A stretch of 64,000 nucleotides of DNA. It comes from Nitrosomonadales bacterium. Lineage in GTDB: Bacteria; Pseudomonadota; Gammaproteobacteria; Burkholderiales; Gallionellaceae. A program made the position numbers and the translations under genes. The notes below the pieces were generated by a model. It was not told the origin of the DNA and ran no database searches. It worked only from the letters and a program-made list of their open reading frames with translations. Position 1 is the first letter of the stretch; each line of letters opens with the position of its first letter. Where the stretch lies: the NCBI GenBank assembly GCA_016199835.1, contig JACQFX010000019.1, positions 43,884-107,883 on the forward strand, in the 5' to 3' direction. Below are positions 30,668 through 38,996 of this stretch, piece by piece.

Positions 30668-31858
30668 ATGGCCATTACTTCGGTTCCGGTTCGGGTGAAT
30701 GAAGAGCTGCGTTCTTTGCCCGTGGTGAAGAATATTCATCCTGTGCGGGTAGTCATCTGGGGGACATATGACTCGGGCAAGCCGCGCGTAAGAATACTTG
30801 AGCGCGGTTTGCGCGAGAATGGTGTTGAGGTGATTTGCTGCCACTGCGAGGTATGGCGGGGGGTTGAAGATAAAAGCCAGGTAAAAGGGCTGGCCCGGAA
30901 AGCGGCTATCGCGTTCAAGTGGCTATCGGCTTACCCTTCGCTGCTCTATAACTATTTGAGATTGCCCAAGCATGATGTTGTGATCGTGCCTTATCTGGGG
31001 CATCTGGATGTGCTGGTTCTTTGGCCCTTTGCCAGATTGCGTGGAGTGCCGATCGTGTGGGACGCCTTTTTATCGCTCTACAACACGATTGTTGAAGACC
31101 GTCGCCTATTGGGTGCGTGCAATCCGTTGGCCAAGCTGATATGGGTTTGGGAATGGCTCGCTTGCCGTGCGGCCAGGCGAGTGGTTCTGGATACTCGCGC
31201 TCACGGAGATTACTTCGCGCAGACTTTTCATGTGCCCGGCGCGAAGATGGCCTCGGTGTTCGTGGGGGCGGAGCCTGAGGTTTTCCCCTGCCTGGATGAG
31301 CAGCCTGCAGCCGGGATGCCGCCGGTGGTGCTCTTCTATGGTCAATTCATTCCGCTTCACGGCATTGACACCATCATCAATGCGGCGCGTATCGCCAGGC
31401 ATGAACCCATTGAATGGACCATCATCGGGAGCGGGCAGGAGGCGGCGCGTATACGAGAGTTGCTGGATGCCGATCCCTTGCCCCGCCTGAAGTGGATACC
31501 GTGGGTGGAATATGGGGAACTGTCTGACTGGTTGCGGCGTGCCACGGTCTGCTTGGGAATTTTTGGCGATACCGATAAGGCGGCGCGGGTGATTCCGAAC
31601 AAAGTGTTTCAGATACTCATGAGCGGGAAGCCATTGGTCACGCGGGATTCGATAGCTATGCGCGAACTGGTTGCTCCCGGCCATGCGGGCGTTTGGCTGG
31701 TGCCGCCAGCCGATCCCGGTGCCTTGCTTGATGCAGTGCGGGCGGCGATACAGGAGCCGGTGCATGGCGGATTGCATGGCTCATTGCGGGAACGTATCAG
31801 TCCGCGCGCCATTGGCGCCAGCTTGCTGGCTGTCATGAACGATATTGGAGCCGGTTGA
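30668..31858 (+). CDS. GT4-like glycosyltransferase
   Basis: A 396-residue two-domain GT-B-fold protein. The N-terminal Rossmann half starts RVVIWGTYDSGKPRVRILERGLREN and contains VVIVPYLGHLDVLV. The C-terminal half contains the nucleotide-sugar part: VVLFYGQFIPLHGIDTIINAA, TIIGSGQEAARI and IPNKVFQILMSGKPLVTRDS, a GT4-style E-x7-E variant. The acceptor and sugar are unknown. It begins a run of plus-strand surface-glycan genes placed between phoB and phoR and is followed within 6 bp by a methyltransferase. Confidence 0.8.
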   Translation: MAITSVPVRVNEELRSLPVVKNIHPVRVVIWGTYDSGKPRVRILERGLRENGVEVICCHCEVWRGVEDKSQVKGLARKAAIAFKWLSAYPSLLYNYLRLPKHDVVIVPYLGHLDVLVLWPFARLRGVPIVWDAFLSLYNTIVEDRRLLGACNPLAKLIWVWEWLACRAARRVVLDTRAHGDYFAQTFHVPGAKMASVFVGAEPEVFPCLDEQPAAGMPPVVLFYGQFIPLHGIDTIINAARIARHEPIEWTIIGSGQEAARIRELLDADPLPRLKWIPWVEYGELSDWLRRATVCLGIFGDTDKAARVIPNKVFQILMSGKPLVTRDSIAMRELVAPGHAGVWLVPPADPGALLDAVRAAIQEPVHGGLHGSLRERISPRAIGASLLAVMNDIGAG

Positions 31859-31864
31859 AGAACC

Positions 31865-32656
31865 ATGGAATATCATCCGTCATATGGCCCGGTAGTGCCG
31901 GAAAAAGGTTGGGTGCCGGCGCCTAGTTTTCTGTTGCGGCGGGATCGGATTCTGCGGCGACTGGATGGATTGCCGACAGGCCATCTGCTTGAGATCGGCT
32001 GCGGAGCGGGCACGCTATTGCATGAGCTGAATCGGCGCGGATTTGTCTGCGAGGCATTGGAGACGTCGGAAACTGCGCTCGATATCGCGCGCCATGTTAA
32101 TGCGGATGATGTGGTTTTACACAGGTTTCCTCAGCCGCACTGGACGAACAGGTTCGACTACCTGTTCGCTTTCGAGGTGCTGGAGCATATCGAAGATGAT
32201 CATGCGGCGTTGGCCGTTTGGCGCTCGTGGCTTAAGCCTGGCGGGATGATGTTCATATCTGTTCCGGCGCATGCCAGCAAGTGGAGCGCCTCAGATGTGT
32301 GGGCCGGACATCTGAGGCGCTATGAACGTTCCGGTTTGGCCGATCTTGTTGTTTCCAGCGGATTCGTGATCGAGCATTTTGAATCCTATGGTTTTCCGCT
32401 GGCGAATATGCTCAGCTCGTTGCGTGCACGCGTGCATGCCCGTGACCTCGATGCAAGGCGCCAGGCCAGTCATGATGAACGCGCATATAACAATGAACTG
32501 AGCGGCATCCAGCGCAAGGCAGAATCAACGCTTTATCCGTTCCTGAACAGCTTGCCCGGCAGAATATTGATGTATGGCGCTTGCCAGCTTCAGGACTGGA
32601 GCGCTGGCAGGGACTGGGGTACGGGATATCTGGTATTGGCAAGGAACAACGGGTAG
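31865..32656 (+). CDS. Class I SAM-dependent methyltransferase
   Basis: A 263-residue protein with the SAM-binding motif LLEIGCGAGTLLHELNRRG near residue 40, the acidic EALETSETALDIAR strand and FEVLEHIEDDHAAL (motif II region). This is the Methyltransf_11/23 type common in polysaccharide and lipid-linked glycan clusters. The substrate is unknown; a sugar or lipid carrier is likely from context. The start codon is 6 bp after the glycosyltransferase stop. Confidence 0.8.
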   Translation: MEYHPSYGPVVPEKGWVPAPSFLLRRDRILRRLDGLPTGHLLEIGCGAGTLLHELNRRGFVCEALETSETALDIARHVNADDVVLHRFPQPHWTNRFDYLFAFEVLEHIEDDHAALAVWRSWLKPGGMMFISVPAHASKWSASDVWAGHLRRYERSGLADLVVSSGFVIEHFESYGFPLANMLSSLRARVHARDLDARRQASHDERAYNNELSGIQRKAESTLYPFLNSLPGRILMYGACQLQDWSAGRDWGTGYLVLARNNG

Positions 32657-32735
32657 CGATTGCCTCTGCCCCGTTTCTTATGCCATTTATTCAGATGTGA
32701 GGGCTGGCAGGCAATCTCAATCAGAAGAGGGATAT

Positions 32736-33551
32736 ATGCAACTAGAGCCTACGGGTGAACGTATGATCGAGGAGTTCTACCGCAGCTCCCCGGGGAATTA
32801 CCTGATCTTTCTGTTTCACATGGCTACTTATAATTTTGCACGGGACTACGTGCAGGGCAAACATGTGCTCGACTATGGCTGCGGCAGTGGATATGGGACG
32901 CATCATCTGGCCTCATGCTGCGCCGACATCGTCGGTGTGGATATCGCCGGGGATGCTATCGAATATGCGCAGGCACATTACCAGTCAGGCAACCTGACGT
33001 ATGTACATATCAAACCCGCTGACCAGGCGCCTCTGCCATACGCTGACGCCAGCTTTGATACGGTATTATCTTTTCAGGTCATCGAGCATATCCGGGACAC
33101 GGGTTCTTACTTGTCAGAGATCCGACGGGTACTCAAACCGGGAGGCATTTTCGTTTGTGCTACCCCGGATCGCATAACGCGGCTTTGGCCAGGGCAAAAG
33201 CCGTGGAATATGTGGCATGTCCATGAATACGATGCTGCCGGATTCGAGAGTGCATTGGCAGAATATTTCCGGGATATTGCGTTGCAACGCATGGGGGGCA
33301 GGCGGGGTGTGCTTGAACCCGAGATACGTCGTACCCGCTGGTTGAGGTGGGTTACGCTTCCGGTTACTCTTCCTTTCATGCCTGATGCGGTACGTGTTGC
33401 AGCCTTGAAGTTTCTAAAACGGCTTGCCGCTTTGCGCGGAAAAGAATCTGCGCTGCCACTGTGCGAATTTCCGTTCCAGGAGTCCGATCTGGTGATTGCG
33501 CCGGATGCCGAGCCCAGCGTCAATTTGATTGCGGTAGCCTGTAAACCATGA
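32736..33551 (+). CDS. Class I SAM-dependent methyltransferase
   Basis: A 271-residue protein beginning MQLEPTGERMIEEFY with SAM motif VLDYGCGSGYGTHHLAS, acidic loop IVGVDIAGDAIEYAQAHY and FQVIEHIRDTGSYLSEIRRVLKPGG. The N-terminal TGERMIxE motif is often seen in methyltransferases of surface polysaccharide loci. ATG 32736 is preceded by AGAGGG; an upstream in-frame start would overlap the previous gene. The stop overlaps the next start (ATGA). Confidence 0.8.
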   Translation: MQLEPTGERMIEEFYRSSPGNYLIFLFHMATYNFARDYVQGKHVLDYGCGSGYGTHHLASCCADIVGVDIAGDAIEYAQAHYQSGNLTYVHIKPADQAPLPYADASFDTVLSFQVIEHIRDTGSYLSEIRRVLKPGGIFVCATPDRITRLWPGQKPWNMWHVHEYDAAGFESALAEYFRDIALQRMGGRRGVLEPEIRRTRWLRWVTLPVTLPFMPDAVRVAALKFLKRLAALRGKESALPLCEFPFQESDLVIAPDAEPSVNLIAVACKP

Positions 33552-34477
33552 CCGCTAAAACTCTATGGCGGACGGCGAGCATGCTGTTTGCTTTGATCGC
33601 GGGCATTTACTTTGTCCGCTACGCCGCAGAACATGTCAGTGGTCTTCCGCCGCTATCCTGGGGGCCGCTGACTTGGGCCTTGTTGCTTGCCTCCATCTTT
33701 TTATGGGCAGGGATCATGATTGTGGGCGCCTTGATCTGGAGAAGCCTGCTTGCCGATCTGGATATCCGGCTGAAATGGCGCGATTGCCTGACCATTTATG
33801 GAATATCCCAACTGGGGAAATATTTACCCGGCAATATAGGCCACCATGTCGGGCGTGTGGTGCTGGCCAAACAGTCTGGTGTTCCGGCAACGGGCACATT
33901 GCAAGCCATGCTGGTCGAAATGATTTGCGGCGTAGGGGTTGCGTCCGGCATCGCACTCGTCGGCATGATATCGGGAAGCGATTCTGGATTGTCGCCCGTG
34001 GTGCTGATATTGCTTTTTATCGCCACACTGCCGGGTACATGGGCAGCGTTGAATATTGCGAAGAGGTTCTTCCCGAAGGTGATGGCCCGTATTCCGGGGG
34101 GCGAGCATATTGCGCCACCCCGAATAGCTACATTGATGTTTGTAAGCCTGCTTTATCTGGCCACCTTCCTTGCCGTGGGATTATTGATGGATGTGCACGC
34201 CAGATTTCTGTTCAGCGCGCAAACCAGCCACGTTCCCGTTTTAGTGGTCGCTTTTGCCTGGTCATGGCTGGCTGGCTATATAACACCGGGGGCGCCAGCC
34301 GGCCTCGGTGTGCGCGAGGCAGTGCTGGTGTCCGTGCTGACACCTGTATATGGCGCCAGTGTCTCAGTAGGTCTGACTCTTGTGCTCAGGGCTGTGAGTA
34401 CACTGGGAGATATGCTGGCTTTCCTGGGGGCAATGCTGCTGTCGTGGTCTAGTCATGGCGGCAAGCGTGCAGCCTAG
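33548..34477 (+). CDS. Flippase-like membrane protein (LPG synthase TM / UPF0104 type)
   Basis: A 309-residue protein with about eight predicted helices. The segment LTIYGISQLGKYLPGNIGHHVGRVVL matches the conserved region of the lysylphosphatidylglycerol-synthase transmembrane family, and PAGLGVREAVLVSVLTP is its second hallmark. The soluble aminoacyl-transferase domain of MprF is absent, so it is a stand-alone membrane module, as found in many glycolipid loci. Lipid or glycolipid translocation is a reasonable inference but unproven. It is translationally coupled to the preceding methyltransferase. Confidence 0.78.
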   Translation: MTAKTLWRTASMLFALIAGIYFVRYAAEHVSGLPPLSWGPLTWALLLASIFLWAGIMIVGALIWRSLLADLDIRLKWRDCLTIYGISQLGKYLPGNIGHHVGRVVLAKQSGVPATGTLQAMLVEMICGVGVASGIALVGMISGSDSGLSPVVLILLFIATLPGTWAALNIAKRFFPKVMARIPGGEHIAPPRIATLMFVSLLYLATFLAVGLLMDVHARFLFSAQTSHVPVLVVAFAWSWLAGYITPGAPAGLGVREAVLVSVLTPVYGASVSVGLTLVLRAVSTLGDMLAFLGAMLLSWSSHGGKRAA

Positions 34478-34510
34478 GGGGCTCATCCCTGTTTCGTGCA
34501 GGTCAACGCA

Positions 34511-35461
34511 CTAGTCTTTCTTCCTGTCGAGATCGAGTTTTCGAATGCGGTACTGCACGTCTTCGAGCAGCTTACGGTTCACGCTCAGCAGATCGGCAAC
34601 GAATGCAATGATCATGGTCTGGAATCCCATGCCGAGAAGAATCGAGGCAAGAATCAGGGATTGGACATGGCCGCTGGAAGAGTCGAAATACATGAGTGCC
34701 AGAAACCGGATTCCGAGCAGCAATCCAATCGCGAAGAGAAACAGGCCTATGCTCATGAAGAAACGGAAAGGCCGATACACCACGAAAATGCGGACGATGG
34801 TTGAAATGGAATTTTTGATGTATGAAGGAATGCCTTTCATCAGGCGCGAAGGGCGCAGGTCGCCGTTCACCTGAATCGGCACCGCCATAATGGACATGTT
34901 CTTCTGCCCGGCCTGGATAATGGTTTCCAGGGTGTAGGTATAGGTGTTGAACACATTCAAGCGCATGGCTGCATCCCGTGTCATTGCGCGAAACCCGCTT
35001 GGGGCGTCATCAATGTTCGCGCCGCTGACAACCCGCACTACCCAACTGCCGAATGCCTGGAGGATTTTTTTCAGGGGGGAAAAGTGTTCAATGTCCTTTA
35101 TGGGGCGGGCGCCTACAACTATGTCCGCTCTTTTTTCCAGGATAGGTTTCAGTAAATCCGGGATGTTGCCCGCGTTGTATTGATTGTCCGCGTCCGTGTT
35201 GACAATCACATCTGCCCCAAGTTTGAGGCATGCATCAAGCCCTGCCATAAAACCTTTCGCCAGTCCCTGATTCTTGGTGAGACTGACAATGTGATCTGCC
35301 CCGTTTGCTTTTGCCACCTCGACCGTGTTGTCAGTGCATCCATCGTCAATAATAAGCCACTCCACCGAATCAAATCCTGCCAGAGTTCGAGGTAGTTCAT
35401 CCAGCGTGACTGCAAGCGTATTCGCTTCATTGAAGCACGGGATTTGAATAATGAGTTTCAT
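34511..35461 (-). CDS. GT2 glycosyltransferase, polyprenyl-phosphate-sugar synthase-like
   Basis: A 316-residue protein with a GT-A catalytic domain: IIQIPCFNEANTLAVTLDEL at the N-terminus, IIDDGCTDNTVEVA, the DxD-like VNTDADNQYNAGNIPDLL, and ARPIKDIEHF. Two C-terminal helices (FFMSIGLFLFAIGLLLGIRFL and SLILASILLGMGFQTMIIAFVADL) anchor it, as in DPM1/ArnC-type enzymes that charge a polyprenyl phosphate with a sugar. Start 35461 (MKLIIQIPC) is preferred over 35467. It is encoded opposite to the four genes before it and in line with the large membrane protein behind it, its probable lipid-sugar user. Confidence 0.85.
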   Translation of the reverse strand: MKLIIQIPCFNEANTLAVTLDELPRTLAGFDSVEWLIIDDGCTDNTVEVAKANGADHIVSLTKNQGLAKGFMAGLDACLKLGADVIVNTDADNQYNAGNIPDLLKPILEKRADIVVGARPIKDIEHFSPLKKILQAFGSWVVRVVSGANIDDAPSGFRAMTRDAAMRLNVFNTYTYTLETIIQAGQKNMSIMAVPIQVNGDLRPSRLMKGIPSYIKNSISTIVRIFVVYRPFRFFMSIGLFLFAIGLLLGIRFLALMYFDSSSGHVQSLILASILLGMGFQTMIIAFVADLLSVNRKLLEDVQYRIRKLDLDRKKD

Positions 35462-35482
35462 TGGCATCTCGGAATTGGCAGC

Positions 35483-37456
35483 CTACTGTTGAAGGTCGAA
35501 CAACGTGACGCCATCCACATAAAAAACAGGGGGGGCTTCATTTGTTATGAGTGCCAGCATCTTCCGGAAGTATAGTGCCCTTTCCCCAACCTGGGCATAT
35601 CCGCCGTACGGACTGACCAGAAATTCGCGGTATGACTCCTCAAACCGGCCGTATCCCATGTCTTGCAACATAATATAACGTATTCCTTGAGATCTCAGGA
35701 ATTGGATCATGTCGTTAGCATTGCCATTGAGCGGCATGTTCACCCACGGGTTCATTAATCCTTGAGCACGCACTGAGTAAATCTCGTTTCTGGCAAAATC
35801 GAGCTGTCCGGGTACGGAAATCCACGCAAGAATTTTCTGCCCAGGCGCGGTTTTATTTTGGGCTTCACGAATTAGACGGCTGGTCTCCGGCGAGGTCAGG
35901 GTGCGATTTTCTCTGAGATAGGCTTTGCTTACGGGGAAGGAGATCGTCATGTGTTGGGCATATGCGAGCTTGATGCGTGCAACGAAACTGCCTCCGAGAA
36001 AGATGATCGCGAAAAGCGGCATGGACATAGCCAGGATCATTTGTGCTTTGGGTGGGTGCTGCGATAGCTCGCCGGGTTTTGCTACAGCGGCGGACAGCCA
36101 GGCGAATGGCAGTGCCGCTATCAGCACAGGACAGGAATAACGCAGCGCGACTGCCGGACTGGCCACGAATCCGTTGAACAGATAGGTGGTGACGGCGGCC
36201 ATGCAGGCTGCCGCCACAACAAGGGAATAGCCGCGTTGCAGTGGAGCGGTGCGATTGCGAAGAATACTGAAGCAAGCGTGCCCCCCAATGGCGCACAGCA
36301 TCAATACCATGATTCCGTAGCTTAGAAACCAGCCGCCGTAATTCGTGATGCGGGTGGAGAACAATTGGGCTATATCGCCACTGGGCAGGCGAACCCCCTG
36401 GTCTATCGCTACGGCTGGCGGATGAAATATTTCGCGGACTGCGATCAGGTAGTTCGTGGCATGCAAGGCAAACCAAGGTAGCAAAGCCAGGAAAGCCCCC
36501 AGAATTATGATGCCGCAAATCTTCAAAGCTTTCCGCTTTTCATCCGCAATCATCAGTACGCCGGCGAGAAAAATAGCGGCATAGGTCAAGGCGAAACTGA
36601 GGAAAGTGTATTTGAGCGCAATCAAGCCAGCCAGGAGCAGACCCAGTATCCCGGCTGCAACTATCGGGATGTCGCCAGTGCCCGATTTTTCCATCTGGTC
36701 GAGCAGATGGAGGCTGGCAAAACAGATCCCCAGAATTACTGCGGAGCCGATGTAGAGTGCGGAGACGTTGACAGATTGCGGGTTGATGGCGATAAAACCA
36801 AGCAGCGCAAGCGTAGTGTGAATCCAATGCACTTTCAATTTCCTGGCTATGGCGAGCAATAGCAAGCCGGCCAGGGCGAAGCCCCACACAGCATCGAAGC
36901 CCAGTAAATATTCTGCGGGCAACCCAAGCATGGCGAAGCCCTGCAGGAAAGCATGGCCGCCAAGCGTGTCAAACCCCAGCACCTCGAACGGATTTCCGAG
37001 CAGCGTGCCGGTTTGCAGCATGCGCAACGGCCTCGGTATATAAGTCTGGAAATCGTCGTCGAAATTAAAAACTTCAGCCGGAAGCAATGGGTACGCAAGA
37101 GAACAGACGGCGGCGAGGAGAATGACGGCTGGCAAGGCTTGCACGGCCATGAGTCTTGGTTTATCGGGGCCGGCGTAGCCGTTAACGCGCCAAGTGGCGA
37201 GCAGCATTTTTACGTTCGCGGAACAATGAAAGACAAGGAAAGCCAGTCCGGACAAGAGCAGGATGTACAGTGCAGCCGGATAGGCAAGACGGGCGAGATT
37301 CAGTATGCCGCCCAGAAAAACCAGAAACGCGAGTCCGGCTACAGAGAGGAAGGCAAAATCCTTATCGAAGATGGATCGCCGTCTGACGAGAGCAAGCCCC
37401 CATCCATAACAAGCCAGCAAAAGGGCGACGAAAACTATTATGGGTAACAATTTCAT
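35483..37456 (-). CDS. Large polytopic membrane protein, possible GT-C-type glycosyltransferase
   Basis: A 657-residue protein with roughly a dozen predicted helices in the first 480 residues and a soluble C-terminal part from about 520. An acidic loop after the fourth or fifth helix, EVFNFDDDFQTYIPRPLRML, recalls the first-loop acidic motif of GT-C enzymes that use polyprenyl-phosphate sugars. I do not recognise a named family. It is 21 bp upstream of the GT2 gene on the same strand, which fits a pair where one makes and the other uses a lipid-linked sugar. The C-terminal domain (LRSQGIRYIMLQDMGYGRFEESYREF) is typical of periplasmic parts of such proteins. Confidence 0.6.
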   Translation of the reverse strand: MKLLPIIVFVALLLACYGWGLALVRRRSIFDKDFAFLSVAGLAFLVFLGGILNLARLAYPAALYILLLSGLAFLVFHCSANVKMLLATWRVNGYAGPDKPRLMAVQALPAVILLAAVCSLAYPLLPAEVFNFDDDFQTYIPRPLRMLQTGTLLGNPFEVLGFDTLGGHAFLQGFAMLGLPAEYLLGFDAVWGFALAGLLLLAIARKLKVHWIHTTLALLGFIAINPQSVNVSALYIGSAVILGICFASLHLLDQMEKSGTGDIPIVAAGILGLLLAGLIALKYTFLSFALTYAAIFLAGVLMIADEKRKALKICGIIILGAFLALLPWFALHATNYLIAVREIFHPPAVAIDQGVRLPSGDIAQLFSTRITNYGGWFLSYGIMVLMLCAIGGHACFSILRNRTAPLQRGYSLVVAAACMAAVTTYLFNGFVASPAVALRYSCPVLIAALPFAWLSAAVAKPGELSQHPPKAQMILAMSMPLFAIIFLGGSFVARIKLAYAQHMTISFPVSKAYLRENRTLTSPETSRLIREAQNKTAPGQKILAWISVPGQLDFARNEIYSVRAQGLMNPWVNMPLNGNANDMIQFLRSQGIRYIMLQDMGYGRFEESYREFLVSPYGGYAQVGERALYFRKMLALITNEAPPVFYVDGVTLFDLQQ

Positions 37457-37673
37457 TCGAACGAGTCTATGCGGTCGATCAACAGCTTGTCAACGAATAT
37501 GCCAGCTATAAGTAAAGCAATGGTTGCGGCCCATGTCTTGCATCGACCGGGGCAGGATTGATTTCATATCGCCTTGAATTCGGCCAGGCCACTGGCGCGA
37601 TTCGCTCATACGGTGAACCTGCGGGCAGATTTTTCCGGGATAATGGCGACCATGTCATTTTATGGGTTGAGAC

Positions 37674-38993
37674 GTGTCTGATTTCTGGCAGCGCGTGCTG
37701 ATTTTTTCCGCAAGTATATTTGCATTTTGCCTGCTGGTGTGGGTGGCTGCAGGGGGGCTGGCTGCTGCTGTCTTGTTCACTGTTGCGCTATTGTTGTGGC
37801 TGCTGCTCCAGTTGCAGCAGCAGGCTGCGCTTGATCATTGGCTGGATGACCCGGAAGGGCGCGTGGTGCCTGAGGGCTCAGGGCAGTGGGAGGAAATATT
37901 TTCGCGCCTGAATAAAATGGTGCGTTTGCACCGTGCAGAGCGCGAACAGCACACGGCTGCGTTGCGGGATATGGAGCAGGCTACTTCGGCATTGCCGGAG
38001 GGGGTGGTCATCCTCGATGATACTGATCACATCGAATGGTGCAACCCGCTGGCCGAAAAACATTTCGGCCTCGATAGCGTGCGCGACATCGGCCAGCAGA
38101 TCACTTATCTGGCGCGCCAGCCGGAGTTCGTGCAATACCTCACTATGCGCGATTTTAGCGAGCCCCTGATCTTGCGCGGCTCGCGCGAAGGCAGTCTGGT
38201 CTTGTCCCTCAAGCTGATTCTTTACGGTAGCGGTAAAAGGTTGCTGATCAGCCGTGACATCACGCATCTGGAGCGCATCGAAACCATGCGCCGTGACTTC
38301 GTCGCCAATGTCTCGCACGAGTTGCGCACCCCGCTGACGGTAGTGAATGGTTTCGTCGAGACGCTGCATGATATGCCCAGTCTGGAGAACGATATGGCTC
38401 GCCGCGCGCTGCATCTGATGGGGGAGCAGACGCAACGCATGGAGCATTTGGTGGACGACCTGCTCACGTTGTCGAGGCTGGAGGATGCGCTCAACACCTT
38501 GCAGGAGGAGACTGTGGCAGCGCCTGTACTCATGCGTACCTTGCTGCAGGAAGGGCAGGCGTTGAGCGGCGGACGGCACATTTTGCGTCTGGAGCTGGAA
38601 AGCGAATACAGCCTGCTCGGCAATGCCGAGGAGCTGCGCAGTGCATTCGGCAATCTGGTGACCAATGCCATTCGTTACACGCCGCAAGGTGGCGAGATCG
38701 TATTGCGCAGCTTTGAGCGTGATGGGCAGCCGGTGTTCAGCGTGCGCGACAGTGGTATCGGCATTGCGTCGCAGCATATTCCGCGGCTGACTGAGCGCTT
38801 TTACCGCGTGGATCGTAGCCGCTCGCGCGAAACGGGTGGTACAGGGCTGGGGCTGGCCATCGTCAAACACATCGTGAACCGTCATCAGGCGAAACTGGAC
38901 ATTTCCAGTGAGGAAGGGCGCGGCAGCACGTTCAGTATTGTGTTCCCGGCGGGGCGCAGACTGCCCGTGGCGGAGAAGGGTGCTGCTGCCTGA
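37674..38993 (+). CDS. phoR: Phosphate regulon sensor histidine kinase PhoR
   Basis: A 439-residue membrane kinase with two N-terminal helices (VLIFSASIFAFCLLVWVA and LAAAVLFTVALLLWLLL), almost no periplasmic part, a PAS domain (TSALPEGVVILDDTDHIEWCN), an H-box (RRDFVANVSHELRTPLTVVNGFV) and an ATPase domain with DSGIGIASQHIPRLTERFYRVD and TGGTGLGLAIVKHIV. This architecture is diagnostic of PhoR. The start is GTG 37674 behind GGTTGAGAC. It should phosphorylate PhoB, encoded 7.4 kb upstream. The gene runs convergently into the next, with stops 3 bases apart. Confidence 0.92.
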   Translation: MSDFWQRVLIFSASIFAFCLLVWVAAGGLAAAVLFTVALLLWLLLQLQQQAALDHWLDDPEGRVVPEGSGQWEEIFSRLNKMVRLHRAEREQHTAALRDMEQATSALPEGVVILDDTDHIEWCNPLAEKHFGLDSVRDIGQQITYLARQPEFVQYLTMRDFSEPLILRGSREGSLVLSLKLILYGSGKRLLISRDITHLERIETMRRDFVANVSHELRTPLTVVNGFVETLHDMPSLENDMARRALHLMGEQTQRMEHLVDDLLTLSRLEDALNTLQEETVAAPVLMRTLLQEGQALSGGRHILRLELESEYSLLGNAEELRSAFGNLVTNAIRYTPQGGEIVLRSFERDGQPVFSVRDSGIGIASQHIPRLTERFYRVDRSRSRETGGTGLGLAIVKHIVNRHQAKLDISSEEGRGSTFSIVFPAGRRLPVAEKGAAA

Positions 38994-38996
38994 GTA

